From: Paraescarpia echinospica
Lineage: Eukaryota > Annelida > Polychaeta > Sabellida > Siboglinidae
NCBI GenBank assembly: GCA_020002185.1
Contig: CM034544.1
Coordinates: 38,108,868 to 38,172,867, forward strand
Reading direction: 5' to 3'
Length of the DNA stretch: 64,000 nt
In this document: positions 35,801-44,451 of the stretch, piece after piece
How the letters are laid out: each line of letters begins with the position of its first letter
How positions within the stretch are numbered: position 1 is the first letter of the stretch
Program-made: the position numbers and the translations under genes
Notes under the pieces: generated by a model
The model's input: only the letters and a program-made list of their open reading frames with translations
The model's database searches: none
What the model was told of the DNA's origin: nothing

Positions 35801-37817
35801 GAGTTTCAGGGCTTTACGGTGAATCATGCGACACGCACAGCAACTGTCATTATTCCATGACATGTCAGAATAAAAAGTGTGGATGTACGAGCGGTAACAA
35901 GAAATACACGGCGACATTGTTTTACAGCGGGACGTTCACCTTCTGCATTGATAGCGACGGTAAGTGGTCGTTCTATACAACTACGGGATATTGTATGTTA
36001 TGTATGAAGAGAGTGGATCATATATTGCCTTTTCAAGAGCTTTACACATTTACATAATCAAACTTTATTAATGGTTCAGGGGTTTCGCCAGTTGATCCTA
36101 TGTAATCTATGCCTCTGTATTTCGATTCATGAGCATCTACGTTAATGCTACTATAAACCAGCGTTATCGGATATGATAATATATTAGCTAAAGAAATATA
36201 ATATTAAACTGTTGACAGGTCAAACACTTTGCTATCAGCACACCTCTTCGCTGCCATGTCACTAAAGCAACAGAGTGGTATAAAAGCAGGACGTTACAAT
36301 GTTACATCACGTGACGTCATTTAAAGCCGGGTCGTGCGGAATTGATTCTCCTACCGTTATGCTAGTAGTCACACGTGCTCATGTTTTTTTGCTTTAACAA
36401 ATTATAGCTAGAAACTTAGTGTTACTCTTTGTTTTAGTAAACGTGGACGTGGAGGTAAACGGCAATTGTTCCTGGGATCGAAACTTGTGCGAGAGCGGAT
36501 TGATGTGTGGCAGTTGCCCAGGCAACAACAGCGAATACAAGTGTATGTCTGGTAAGTGGCCACCTACAGATGATCAGTGTTGTGTTCCGTGTTATGCACA
36601 ACTTCCGAAAATCTTGGAAAGTCTAACTCGAAGAATTACCGAAGGTTTGTTCCAGTGCACGTTTCTCGAATAGGTTTGTTTTAATACGTTGTCCACATTC
36701 TGAAACATCGCATATCCATTTCGCCGAATGTTCACTATCAGATCTTTGTATATATATATATATATATTTTTTTTTTTTTTCATATCAGATTGGCAGTGAA
36801 CTGTATACCTGTAACACAGATCTGATAGTGAACATTCGGATATATATACATAATATATATATATTATCTTTTATAAAAAAATGTAATGTCAAAATTTAAT
36901 TAGAAATGGAAATCTTATCTAAAACAACGTCGACTGTTTCCTACGTAACGAACTAGGCCTATACGACAATACTATGCATATCGCTTTAAAGACAGTCATG
37001 ATTTTCAAAGAAAGTCCAGCTCACGCCCTGTAGTTTGCAACTACGAAACCACTCATTATTTTATGTATTTCATCAAGATTTCTGTTATCGGTTCATATGC
37101 CTATCATTCCTCCAAGATATATTTTCCGGGAGTCTCCGGATTTGTTGTGTAACTATTGCGTTCACGGAGGAGAAGAATACCTCCCGGATTGTAGGATGTA
37201 AATATGGGGATCGTAGCTAGTTTTTTAAGATCATCAATGGGGTGTGAAGTCAGAGATTTATGGTGAACTTCGAGTGGGTGCAGTTGGTGGTTTTCTTTCC
37301 ATCTAACGCAGCTTTCCATAGAACATCTTTGTAACGATGGGCGTGGACAAGTTCTGCCGGAGTCCAAAACTCACAAGTTGGCAGGTATAGTTTCATGTTA
37401 CAGGCAACTTGCAGAGTTGCCATAAACGTTTGTCCCGGGGAGAACGCATACTGTCGGTGGACTGATACAAGAATCTTATTAATCAGGGTGACAATAACAT
37501 TAATGCGTCGCTTTGATCCTTGTTCCAGGAGCGAGTCAACTGTCAGTAAGCATGCTGGCGCTCTGTAGTCTGTTTATGACCGCCTTGCTTACCAAATTGC
37601 ACTGAGAGCCCGGAGTCAAGAACAGCCTGACCAACGACCGAGAGTGAAGACGAACACTGATAGCACTGACAGCTGTCGTAATTATATATCCAAACGTGTC
37701 ACGTTAGGTATTTATCTTTAAATGTACTGCCTTTATTTATTTACAGTAACTGGCCTGTACGAAGATAATGTAAATTCCGGTAAATCCCAAGAGCATATAT
37801 CAAGAATAATCTGTTAA
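29021..37817 (+). CDS. Secreted cysteine-rich protein with EB/EGF-like modules, 7 exons
   Basis: Proposed coding exons are 29021-29038, 30268-30319, 31326-31466, 32537-32665, 35810-35959, 36438-36551 (or to 36644) and 37747-37817. Every junction has AG and GT; donors are mostly GTAAGT or GTGAGT. Exon 1 encodes only six residues (phase 0). Exon 2 supplies a hydrophobic core CLVVLLVAVSV, so exons 1-2 form a signal peptide. Exons 3-6 all start and end in phase 1 and carry 7, 6, 6 and 5 (or 8) cysteines, with CxxxxCxC patterns (CDKGTCLC, CRDNVCTC, CQNKKCGC) resembling EB modules and EGF-like repeats. Exon 7 gives a short tail ending in Cys and TAA. The summed length is a multiple of three: 224 or 255 residues. 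The predicted product is extracellular; its ligand is unknown. There is no transcript support, and more exons could be missed. Confidence 0.68.
29730..29768 (+). pseudogene. Decayed duplicate of the signal-peptide exon
   Basis: 'ttgttgtag|aatgcgtgtttggtc' matches 'atcgttgtag|aataagtgtttggtc' at the real exon 2. It would encode ACLVIMLMVV in place of KCLVVLLVAV, but no GT donor follows in register. The similarity is confined to the exon and its acceptor. Confidence 0.45.
29860..29993. repeat. (AT)n tract with ACTGTAT spacers
   Basis: Runs of TA dinucleotides are punctuated by repeated 'actgta'. It lies in intron 1 of the Cys-rich gene; the Tyr-Ile ORFs across it are artefacts. Confidence 0.95.
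30320..31325. other. Intron 2 of the Cys-rich gene
   Basis: Contains a short (AT)n tract near 30632-30650 and AT-rich sequence. No embedded gene seen. Confidence 0.55.
32698..32915. repeat. Compound (CA)n/(TA)n/(GTGC)n microsatellite
   Basis: Starts about 30 bp after the exon 4 donor. It begins as (CA)n, passes through (TA)n/(TG)n and ends as GTGC-rich repeats. The ORFs on both strands here are artefacts. Confidence 0.95.
33209..35690 (-). mobile_element. CR1-superfamily non-LTR retrotransposon, 5'-truncated, in intron 4
   Basis: Minus-strand element. The 3' end is an (ATT)n tail at 33211-33234 and the 5' truncation is near 35690, inside the endonuclease domain. It lies antisense to the host Cys-rich gene, between exons 4 and 5. 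RT motif C is YIDD rather than the FADD of the other CR1 copies here, so it is a different family; the closest match by pattern is Crack/Daphne-like elements. Confidence 0.88.
33369..35615 (-). CDS. Reverse transcriptase ORF2 fragment, 748 codons intact
   Basis: Encodes the C-terminal part of an APE-type endonuclease (VTGDFNQL, GSSDHNMVLL) followed by a complete reverse transcriptase: KATGPDNIPAWVL and ANIIPLPKR in the fingers, VVMLDFSKAFD (motif A with catalytic Asp), GGVPQGTLSGP (motif B) and YIDDSTLFE (motif C), then the long C-terminal region with EYACPVWH. There are no stops or frameshifts in 748 codons, which points to a recent insertion. The same frame extends upstream of the first Met to about 35685. 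Lacking most of the endonuclease, it is not autonomous. Confidence 0.88.
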   Translation of the reverse strand: MIVTGDFNQLHDNFMKTHYRFVQVVNVVTRGQAILDKIWTNMEGVYTSPVTISELGSSDHNMVLLKPKCNRLVDTGCVTRLTVRCMGPNEKAAFAMALSAIKWEPLFRLESCADQYLYYKTVICNLMEICFPTKVVTRHTADKPWVTDWFRALVRKRQRAHMSDDLNQAKLLRNKVNRAASKLKYNFYQTQIAALNELGSHDWWKNMNKIMGLKTNDNSFMQGLANKITNGDCALLASRMNEFFVYVSEHLPRLNKDHTIFTVNEELPDQYVIDLMTTFKALQNVKVNKATGPDNIPAWVLRNQANVLAPPLTAIFNKSLREGVLPMEWKMANIIPLPKRNSPVSIEKDIRPISLTPVAAKVFESIIIMKWVDDTIEGEIDAKQFGGISGTSTTDVLVEMIHTWYEATDKLDSYVRVVMLDFSKAFDLINHHLLLEKLQLYGLPSHIIRWMATFLMDRTQQVKIGNEYSHPGHPNGGVPQGTLSGPKCFLVYINDLETPVPLYKYIDDSTLFEVCDRKGVSVIKESVDVAAKWTEQNDMKINLGKSKEMIICFAQDRNFRNTIPNITIDGNDLDQVDHAKLLGVTISQDLTWNKHVENIVKKAGKRLYMLYQLKRVRITQNDLVTIYVSVVRHVLEYACPVWHTNLPQYLSDSIEMIQKRALKCIFPAISYAEILKYVKLETLEARRDCLCQKYFNKIKVSTHRLNYLLPDKRHTKYDIRQSNVYPLPITRTNRYRNSFIPWGLHNCQ
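35960..36437. other. Intron 5 of the Cys-rich gene
   Basis: AT-rich with no recognised repeat or gene. The donor at 35960 (GTAAGT) and acceptor at 36437 (TTTTAG) are both good. Confidence 0.5.
36724..36839. repeat. 22-bp perfect inverted repeat around an AT/poly-T spacer
   Basis: The arms 36724-36745 and 36818-36839 are exact reverse complements containing 'ttcactatcagatct'. They are separated by 72 bp including (TA)n and a poly-T run. It could be a small snap-back or MITE-like element, or form a hairpin in the intron 6 RNA. Confidence 0.85.
36840..37746. other. Intron 6 of the Cys-rich gene
   Basis: No repeat family or embedded gene recognised. It ends in TTATTTACAG, a good acceptor for the terminal exon. 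Confidence 0.45.
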
Positions 37818-38268
37818 TAAGCATTAACACAATGCATGGACATTACATGCCAATATGGATTCAGGCTTAATTATGGAAAGATATATCGTTCACTGTGTTT
37901 TGTTCTACAAGTTTGCGTACGCAGTAGTTGATACTTGTTCAACATGTCCAATGACGAATACACCAAATTAAATTAATGTTCTTGTTGGATATATGGGAGA
38001 TGTAAATATATACGGAAATGATGATCACTTTTATACAATTGCATTATTAAAATGCACAAATAGGTATTATGGTGTTGCTGCTTGTTAAGTACGACTAATT
38101 ATTTCTGGACACGTTTTATTTATAGTAGGTATTTTTGATAAGGGTAGATAACATCTAAATTTGTAGAAATGCATTTGTTGTGCCCTTTCTTGTCTGATGC
38201 ATTTGGTCAGATATGTGTGCTTACTGACCACTTGTTGTGTTGATGTATCTATATACACTTGTGTATTT

Positions 38269-38282
38269 AATAAATCAATAAA
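38269..38282 (+). terminator. Tandem poly(A) signals of the Cys-rich gene
   Basis: Two AATAAA hexamers (38269-38274 and 38277-38282) lie about 450 bp after the stop codon at 37815-37817. A GT-rich stretch follows. They plausibly end the 3' UTR. Confidence 0.55.
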
Positions 38283-38636
38283 TCTTCGTTATTGTGTTTT
38301 GCAGTGTCTTTGCTTGGCCGCAATATTAGCTAGCACTTGTTATTGAGACATGTCCAGGGTATAGTGCGTGAATATGTCGATGTCAGACAGACGTATCACG
38401 TGACACTGTTCCTCAGTCGCTGTTTCACAATGCTATCATTAGCGTGTTTTCTACACTTATTTAACGAAAACAAACACAAGCCGTATTCTCCGTTGGTAAA
38501 TTACACTCGTTGTCTTACAACTGATTCACCTTTAAATCTGTCCAGAAGCATTATATCGTGGAATGACTCGTCAAGTGGTTTCGTCATAGTGTATTTGATT
38601 TGCCACTGTATGCTTCATATTCGGTGTTACCTATTA

Positions 38637-38785
38637 TTTGAAACAAACAGTATCGTGGACGTAAGTATATATGTATGTGCATATGTATATATATATATAT
38701 ATATATCTGCGAGCGTGCGCTCGTGCGCGCGCGTAGGTAAAGCGTGTACATAATTTTATATGTTTATGCGTATGCTCAGGAATGA
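38637..38785 (+). pseudogene. Remnant of exon 4 end and intron 4 start
   Basis: The end of exon 4 ('gaaaacaaagagtattgtgg') and the donor-proximal intron 4 sequence (GTAAGTATATATGTATGTGC, then 'agcgtgtacataattttatatg') recur here with small differences and a shorter microsatellite. The upstream part of exon 4 is not recognisable, so this is a partial duplicate. Confidence 0.6.
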
Positions 38786-40960
38786 ATATAGTCTACCAGT
38801 TTCAATGAGAAGATAATTGCAATATTCAAGTCTATAATTATGCGTGCCTCAAAACCGGTGCGTGTCTGTGTCTTGTGTTTGACAGCAGCCATCTATCAGT
38901 TTAATTGCTGTTCATTGAAGGAGCGTCTCCGTCATATAAGTATCAGTTGAATATATGGTTGTTTACGTTGACGACAACTTGGAAGTCTACCAGGTGCCGT
39001 AATGTTAATGCCAAGTGCACCGCGACGAGTAGCACCTAATGATTTTGGTTTAGTTGCTGACACGCATAATATTAGACAATTAATTTATATAAGTTTCTGC
39101 GCGTGTGTGCGTGTGTGCGTGTGTGCGTATGGGCGTGTGGGATACAGAAAATAGCAGATAGCTAATGTGAGAAACATTTTGTTCTGTTTAATTACAATAT
39201 GTTGCAACATCGTAGTTTATATATGGACGTCATCGAAAGCAACTCTTACAAATAAACCAAGTTCCCAACTACATTACCTGAAGATACACTAATATCGGCT
39301 TGAACTTATAAAACGTACGTAACGTTCTGTGGGATACAACTACACAACACATTCCAAGATAATACGAATACAGTTGCGTAAAGTTGGCCACAGTTACTGT
39401 TCACAGTTATTGCCTACTCTCGTGATAGATAGATAGATAGATATCGAATATGTGTAACGTCAATGAAGCACCTACGATTAAACTGATTGCTGGTAAAACT
39501 CGTCGGCTCACGAATATTTATCGGCAATCACATCGATTCGGCTGTGATCACACACGATCGTGCACACTCGCACGCATGCAAATACAGAATCCATTGACGT
39601 CGCACCCGGAGGAGCCTAAGGGAACGAGCCGTCCAATATTTTGTTGGGTATATGTTGAGTAACAAATAAGGACCAGCGCTTCGGAAGACTGAGCGCCAAT
39701 GGCTGGAAGCTTGCTACGGGGAACTTCTATCAGCGTAGCTCGTGCAGTAGTGTATCGTAACTATCAATTCGACAATGTAAAAGAAATATGTTTTAGCAAA
39801 ACTGCCCGTCTCCTAACGGGATCCTTGGTAGTTGACAGTCGTAATAATAATATTTACCAAATATTAGAAGACACACAGCATCTTTCCATAAACACCATAA
39901 CGCGCTCGCAGGTACTCGTTGTATGTTCAAAATGACGAAGGTCGGATATATTGTGAAGTTCACGTCAATCGATAGGCTCTAGTAATGCTAGTGTAGAATT
40001 GTCAAATAATAAACTTATTGCCATTGTATTGGCATGAGGGCAGACATAAGCATATTGTGTCAACGTCTACTTCATGCTGCAAAGTTCACGACGCAGAGGA
40101 CGTTTTCCCGAAGTATTTGCTACGCGCGCGTGGTTCCTACGATTGTGTCGAAATGTCTAATCAAAATATATTTTGATTAGACATTTCAACTATGAATCCT
40201 TAGACATAAACAGGATGATCAACTTTCGAATGTAACGCGTTGCTTGTGTTACGCCATAATGATAAGTGTGTAAGTTAACATAGTTATGATAGTTTTAAGA
40301 AAATCATAGTAATTAGTAAATAAAAAATTAGGAACATACTGCCTTCTTTGAAGTCGAATCATATCTTAACTTGATTTTTATTAGATAAGAAGAATGACGA
40401 TGTCGGTTGACTCGGCGTCTGTGAAAACGACCAGCCAGTACAACTGTTTCAGTTATGTAGACGTTGCCTTTGTGAGGCCGGTGTCGCAAGAGAATAATCT
40501 GCGAGTCGTCGGCAAGACGCCGCGTGTGTGTTATGTATTCATATGAGAAAAATGAAGGACACCACAAATGAGACTTTATCTTAGGTGTATCTCCGATGAG
40601 AGAGTGAAAAATAAAATACCGACAGAACAAGTGAAGACTCTACGCGTCGGCGGCACAAACCAAACGGAAGTGAGTTTTCACTGACGCACCTGAACCAACA
40701 GTAATTTGTAGATATACGTATGTTGTTTTCGTGAACATGGTTGTTGTTAAGCGACGAAGCATTTTTTTGATACCATCGTCACCGACAGAACCAAGAAATC
40801 CCTACAGTGGATTCTTGCTACATATAAAGTACTCCTAATGTACGGAATATCCGCTTAAAAGGAGGCAGTATGGAAGATACGACCCTGTAGTATGTTCAAA
40901 TTATAAACAAAACATCCAGTTTCAAAACAAGATTTATTGGTTATACTGTCTAGAGTAGTA
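38786..40960. repeat. Dispersed repeat R1, copy C (uninterrupted)
   Basis: A diverged copy of the R1 sequence in units A and B plus 19704-20660. It lacks both the 343-bp retroposon and the CR1 insertion and so serves as an empty-site reference for both. Confidence 0.8.
40150..40187. repeat. Perfect AT-rich palindrome, copy C (38 bp, compensatory change)
   Basis: The left arm reads GAAATGTCTAATCAAAATA and the right arm is its exact complement. Relative to copy B, base 13 of the left arm is C instead of A and the partner base is G instead of T, so perfect pairing is kept. Confidence 0.97.
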
Positions 40961-41220
40961 TAGAGGTGCTGCTCGCCCCCGTGCACGTCACATTTGGTGA
41001 CCTATGGACAAAACTTTACTAATAAAAAACGTTTTAATGACCCCTAAACGTTTTCGGGAACCTACTTATCAAAAAAGATCAAAGGAATGTTTGACACTAA
41101 ACGTTTTTGGGAACCTACTTATAAAAAACGTGATTGATTACCCCCTCTAAGTACATTTGAGCTGCCACCTAGCGGTGAGTGTAGATATCATTTTGTTTGT
41201 CCCCTAGCGACCAACGACGT

Positions 41221-41512
41221 ACCTAGGGCGTGCTGACGTAAGCACTATATGACGCAACAATATAACCACGATAAAACCACTGTGTGCAGATTCCCCCCGT
41301 CAGCCCTATGTGAATGCCCCACTGTACCCTATGTTGACAGCAGCGATAAGCGCTGCTGCTGCTGGAGTGGACTATGACCCCGATATAACAGCATAGCTGG
41401 CTAGCGCTGTGCGTTCTAGTGCTCTGATTAAAACGAAACCAATGCGTTGTGCGTTTAAAAAAATAAATAAATCTAGTAGTGAGTTTTAAAACGAAACCAA
41501 GACATAAATACG
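41221..41512. repeat. Promoter-like direct repeat, copy 1
   Basis: Matches 42432-42724 (offset 1211). Shared sequence includes 'cactatatgacgcaac', 'aaaaccactgtgtgcaga', 'cgtcagccctatgt' and 'aaaacgaaaccaatgcgttg'. An A/T box (ATATAACC) is present in each. Confidence 0.8.
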
Positions 41513-41603
41513 CAAACGTACAGCGTATAGATTGGTGACACTGTACGTAGGGTGTTTATGCACTGGATACAGACGAGTGGAAACGTGAGTAGTAGAGAGA
41601 ATA

Positions 41604-41609
41604 TTTATT
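41604..41609 (-). terminator. Poly(A) signal AATAAA of proline-rich exon
   Basis: On the minus strand, AATAAA lies about 15 bases after the stop codon at 41624-41626. This is a very short 3' UTR. Confidence 0.4.
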
Positions 41610-41623
41610 ATTGTGCATTTGAA

Positions 41624-41906
41624 TCATGGCAACGCCGACCATATGGAGGTGGTGTGATTTCCGCGTGAAATTGGAAATAGTTGTTGTGGCCTAATATTAA
41701 ATCCACGACGTGGAGAGTATTCGGTGCTCGGAATGGGTGTGATCCATGTTCCATTGGCGGTCCGTTGGAGGAACGTCGACACGAGGTCGGGGGCATCGTC
41801 AAAATCATCATCGTGACTGCTAGATGCTGGTGCTTGCGGTGGTGGTGATTTTGGTGTTGGAGTCGGCGGTCGAGGTGTAGGTTTCACCGTGCATGTCGGT
41901 AGTTTG
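41624..41906 (-). CDS. Proline-rich/acidic terminal exon of an unidentified gene
   Basis: Minus-strand exon with an acceptor TTTCATAG just above 41906 and an open frame (phase 2) to TGA at 41624-41626. It encodes KPTPRPPTPTPKSPPPQAP, then an acidic patch HDDDFDDAPD, then a non-repetitive C-terminus (FLQRTANGTWITPIP, RRGFNIRPQQLFPI). Upstream the frame stays open to 42025 through repeat-derived sequence, so an intron-less reading with ATG at 42025 is possible. No domain is recognised and the upstream exons are unknown. It may belong to a transcript from the repeat-rich block at 42-47 kb. Confidence 0.4.
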
Positions 41907-41929
41907 CTATGAAATAAACAACCACAATA

Positions 41930-42220
41930 CATGTACGCGTGTTTAAACAAAGGGTGAGAACCATGCATGCGTAAAAGCAGGCTTACGTGTTTACAACTGT
42001 ATGGATGCGAACTATGCATGCACACACATACGCATGCATGCGTAAAAGCAGGCTTACGTGTTTACAACTGTTTAAACAAAGGGTGAGAACCATGCATGAA
42101 ATAAACAACCACAACATACATGCATGCAAGCATGCGTAAAAGCAGGCTTACGTGGTTACAACTGTTTAAACAAAGGGTGACAATGCATGAACGCACACAT
42201 GCATGCAAGCAGGAGACCCC
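41930..42220. repeat. Tandem repeat of about 90 bp ('gcgtaaaagcaggcttacgt')
   Basis: The phrase gcgtaaaagcaggcttacgt is followed by 'acaactgtttaaacaaagggtga' and occurs three times with spacer variation. CATGCATG runs lie between copies. Confidence 0.8.
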
Positions 42221-42724
42221 TAAAATGCGTTGATTGTGCGGTTATATAGCGGGGTAGCCTGATTGTGCGGCTATATAGCGGCGAGGACAGTTTGCTGACC
42301 TAAGCAGATTGTCCCCTAGCGATCAACGTTAGTGCGTGCTGACCTAAGAACTATATGACGCGGTTATATAACCGCAATAAAACACCTAGCGGTGAGGACA
42401 GTTACCTAGCGCGTGCTGACCTAAGCAGATTGTCAAGCGTGTGCTGACCTAAGCACTATATGACGCAACTATATAACCACGATAAAACCACTGTGTGCAG
42501 ACTCCCCCCGTCAGCCCTATGTGGATGCCCCACTGTACCCTATGTTTACAGCAGTGACGTTGCGATAAGCGCTGCTGCCGTTGGAGTGGACTTTGGCCCC
42601 GGCACGACAGCTTAGCTAGCTAGAGCTGTGCGTTCTAGTGGTGCGATCAAAACGAAACCAATGCGTTGTGCGTTTAAATAAGTAAATAAATCTAGTAGTA
42701 CGATTAAATCGAAACCAATGCATA
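42220..42724. repeat. Promoter-like repeats, copy 2 and truncated copies
   Basis: Includes the second copy of the 41221 repeat (42432-42724) and shorter partial copies (42230-42430) with 'gtgctgacctaag', 'cctagcg' and TATA-like elements. A perfect 16-bp palindrome, GCGGTTATATAACCGC, lies at 42360-42375. Confidence 0.75.
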
Positions 42725-42725
42725 A

Positions 42726-42965
42726 ATACACTTCGGGTGGGAGATCCGGGGTGGCGTCCCCTTTCCTGTTATTGCTCAGGGTGACCTAGGTCAACCACAC
42801 CTGTTTGATGTGATTCATTGTGAGTGTAGGGCACATTACAAGAAGTGCAGCACGGAGGTTTGTGGCTGCCACAAAGAACATATTTCGTGCAAGTCTTACT
42901 GCAACTGCTCTGGCGAAGAGGGCTGCTGTAATCCGCACACTAAGACAGAAGAGGCTCTAGCTTGA
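42726..42965 (+). pseudogene. Solo C-terminal CXC (cysteine-rich) domain fragment
   Basis: A + strand frame of 79 codons, open from a stop at 42723-42725 to TGA at 42963-42965. It reads FGWEIRGGVPFPV, then LFDVIHCECRAHYKKCSTEV followed by CGCHKEHISCKSYCNC, ending near CCNPHT. This is the pattern of the Cys-rich tail (CXC / Tesmin-TSO1-like spacing) ending the repetitive family seen broken at 24866-26890. It lacks a start and upstream domains, so it is probably a relic. CXC motifs of this kind bind zinc and, in Tesmin/TSO1 proteins, DNA. Confidence 0.6.
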
Positions 42966-43165
42966 GAAAAGGAGATGTCGAGATGCAGGATGCTGAGGTG
43001 GATGATTCTGAGAATGAGTGTGTAGGGGAAGAGCCTTACGCTCATAGTATAGCATTGTGTAAAACTATCTATTATCTATAGTTATTGATATCAATCCTTG
43101 TAACATCCCTACGATGATTTTCGTACATGATTACTTAATGCAAGAATGTTCCTCACAAAGAAACA

Positions 43166-43953
43166 TGCATGTTGGTCAAAGCATAGTGTTTCGTTTGTAC
43201 AACTCGTGTCTCGTCGGTACTCTCGTGTGATGTGTCATCCGTAGTCTCGTGACATATCTCGGTCATAGTCTCGTCTCTTTTCTCGTCGGTACTCTCGTGT
43301 GACGTGTCATCCGTAGTCTCGTGTGATGTGTCATCCGCAGTCTCGTAGCATATCTCTTGTCTCGTCCGTATTCTCGTGTGATGTGACATCCGTAGTCTCG
43401 TGTGATGTGTCATCCGTAGTCTCGTAGCATATCTCTTGTCTCGTCCGTACTCTCGTGTGATGTGTCATCCGTAGTCTCGGTCATAGTCTCGTGACATATC
43501 TCTGCCATAGTCTCGTGACATATCTCGGTCATAGTCTCGTGACATATCTCGGACATAGTCTCGTCTCTTGTCTCACCGGTACTCTCGTGTGACGTGTCAT
43601 CCAAAGTCTCGTGATATATCTCGGCCATAGTCTCGTGTGATGTGTCATCCGTAATCTCGTGACATATCTCGGCCATAGTTTCGTCTCTTGTCTCGTGTGA
43701 CGTGTCATCCGAAGTCTCGTGCCATATCTCGGTCATAGTCTCGTGTGATGTGTCTAGTTGAGCTAAGTTCAATTCGTTTGACACGTGTTAGTCAAAGTGT
43801 AGTGTTTCGTTTGCGTGACTAGTTGATCTGAGTTCAATTTGTGTCACGTGTTGGTCAAAGTGTAGTGTTTCGTTTGTACAACTCGTGTCTATAGACCGTA
43901 CTCTCGTGTGATGTGTCATCCATAGTCTCGTGACATATCTCGGTCATAGTCTC
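43166..43953 (-). repeat. 21/24-bp acidic-peptide minisatellite, first block
   Basis: Read on the minus strand, 21-bp units encode TDDTSHE and 24-bp units encode MTEICHET or TDETRDET-like peptides, all around a shared CACGAGACT core. Length variation is mostly in multiples of three, leaving ORFs of 86 and 124 codons (43413-43153 and 43784-43410). The 63-bp family ('gtttcgtttg...ttggtcaaag') interrupts near 43180, 43790 and 43860. Coding is possible but unsupported by start or splice context. Confidence 0.85.
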
Positions 43954-44451
43954 TATTTGCTTTGCTTTGCTTTGATAACCCGTCTATTTGCTTTGCTTTG
44001 CTTTGCTTTGATAACCCGTCTATTTGCTTTGCTTTGCTTTGATAACCCGTCTATTTGCTTTGCTTTGCTTTGATAACCCATCTATTTGCTTTGCTTTGCT
44101 TTGCTTCAGAAGCAAATCTCACGCGATAACCCGTCTATTTGCTTTGCTTTGCTTTGCTTCTGAAGCAAATCTCACGCGATAACCCGTCTATTTGCTTTGC
44201 TTTGCTTTGCTTCTGAAGCAAATCTCACGCGATAACCCGTCTATTTGCTTTGCTTTGCTTTGCTTCTGAAGCAAATCTCACGCGATAACCCGTCTATTTG
44301 CTTTGCTTTGCTTTGCTTCTGAAGCAAATCTCACGCGATAACCCGTCTATTTGCTTTGCTTTGCTTTGCTTCTGAAGCAAATCTCACGCGATAACCCGTC
44401 TATTTGCTTTGCTTTGCTTCTGAAGCAAATCTCACGCGATAACCCGTCTAT
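43954..44451. repeat. 53-bp minisatellite with (TTTGC)n core
   Basis: Units are 53 bp (starts at 44125, 44178, 44231 and onward): 'gataacccgtctatttgc', then TTTGC repeats, then 'ttctgaagcaaatctcacgc'. Each contains a short dyad, GATTTGCTTC against GAAGCAAATC-like sequence. The first units lack the dyad half and are shorter. Confidence 0.92.
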
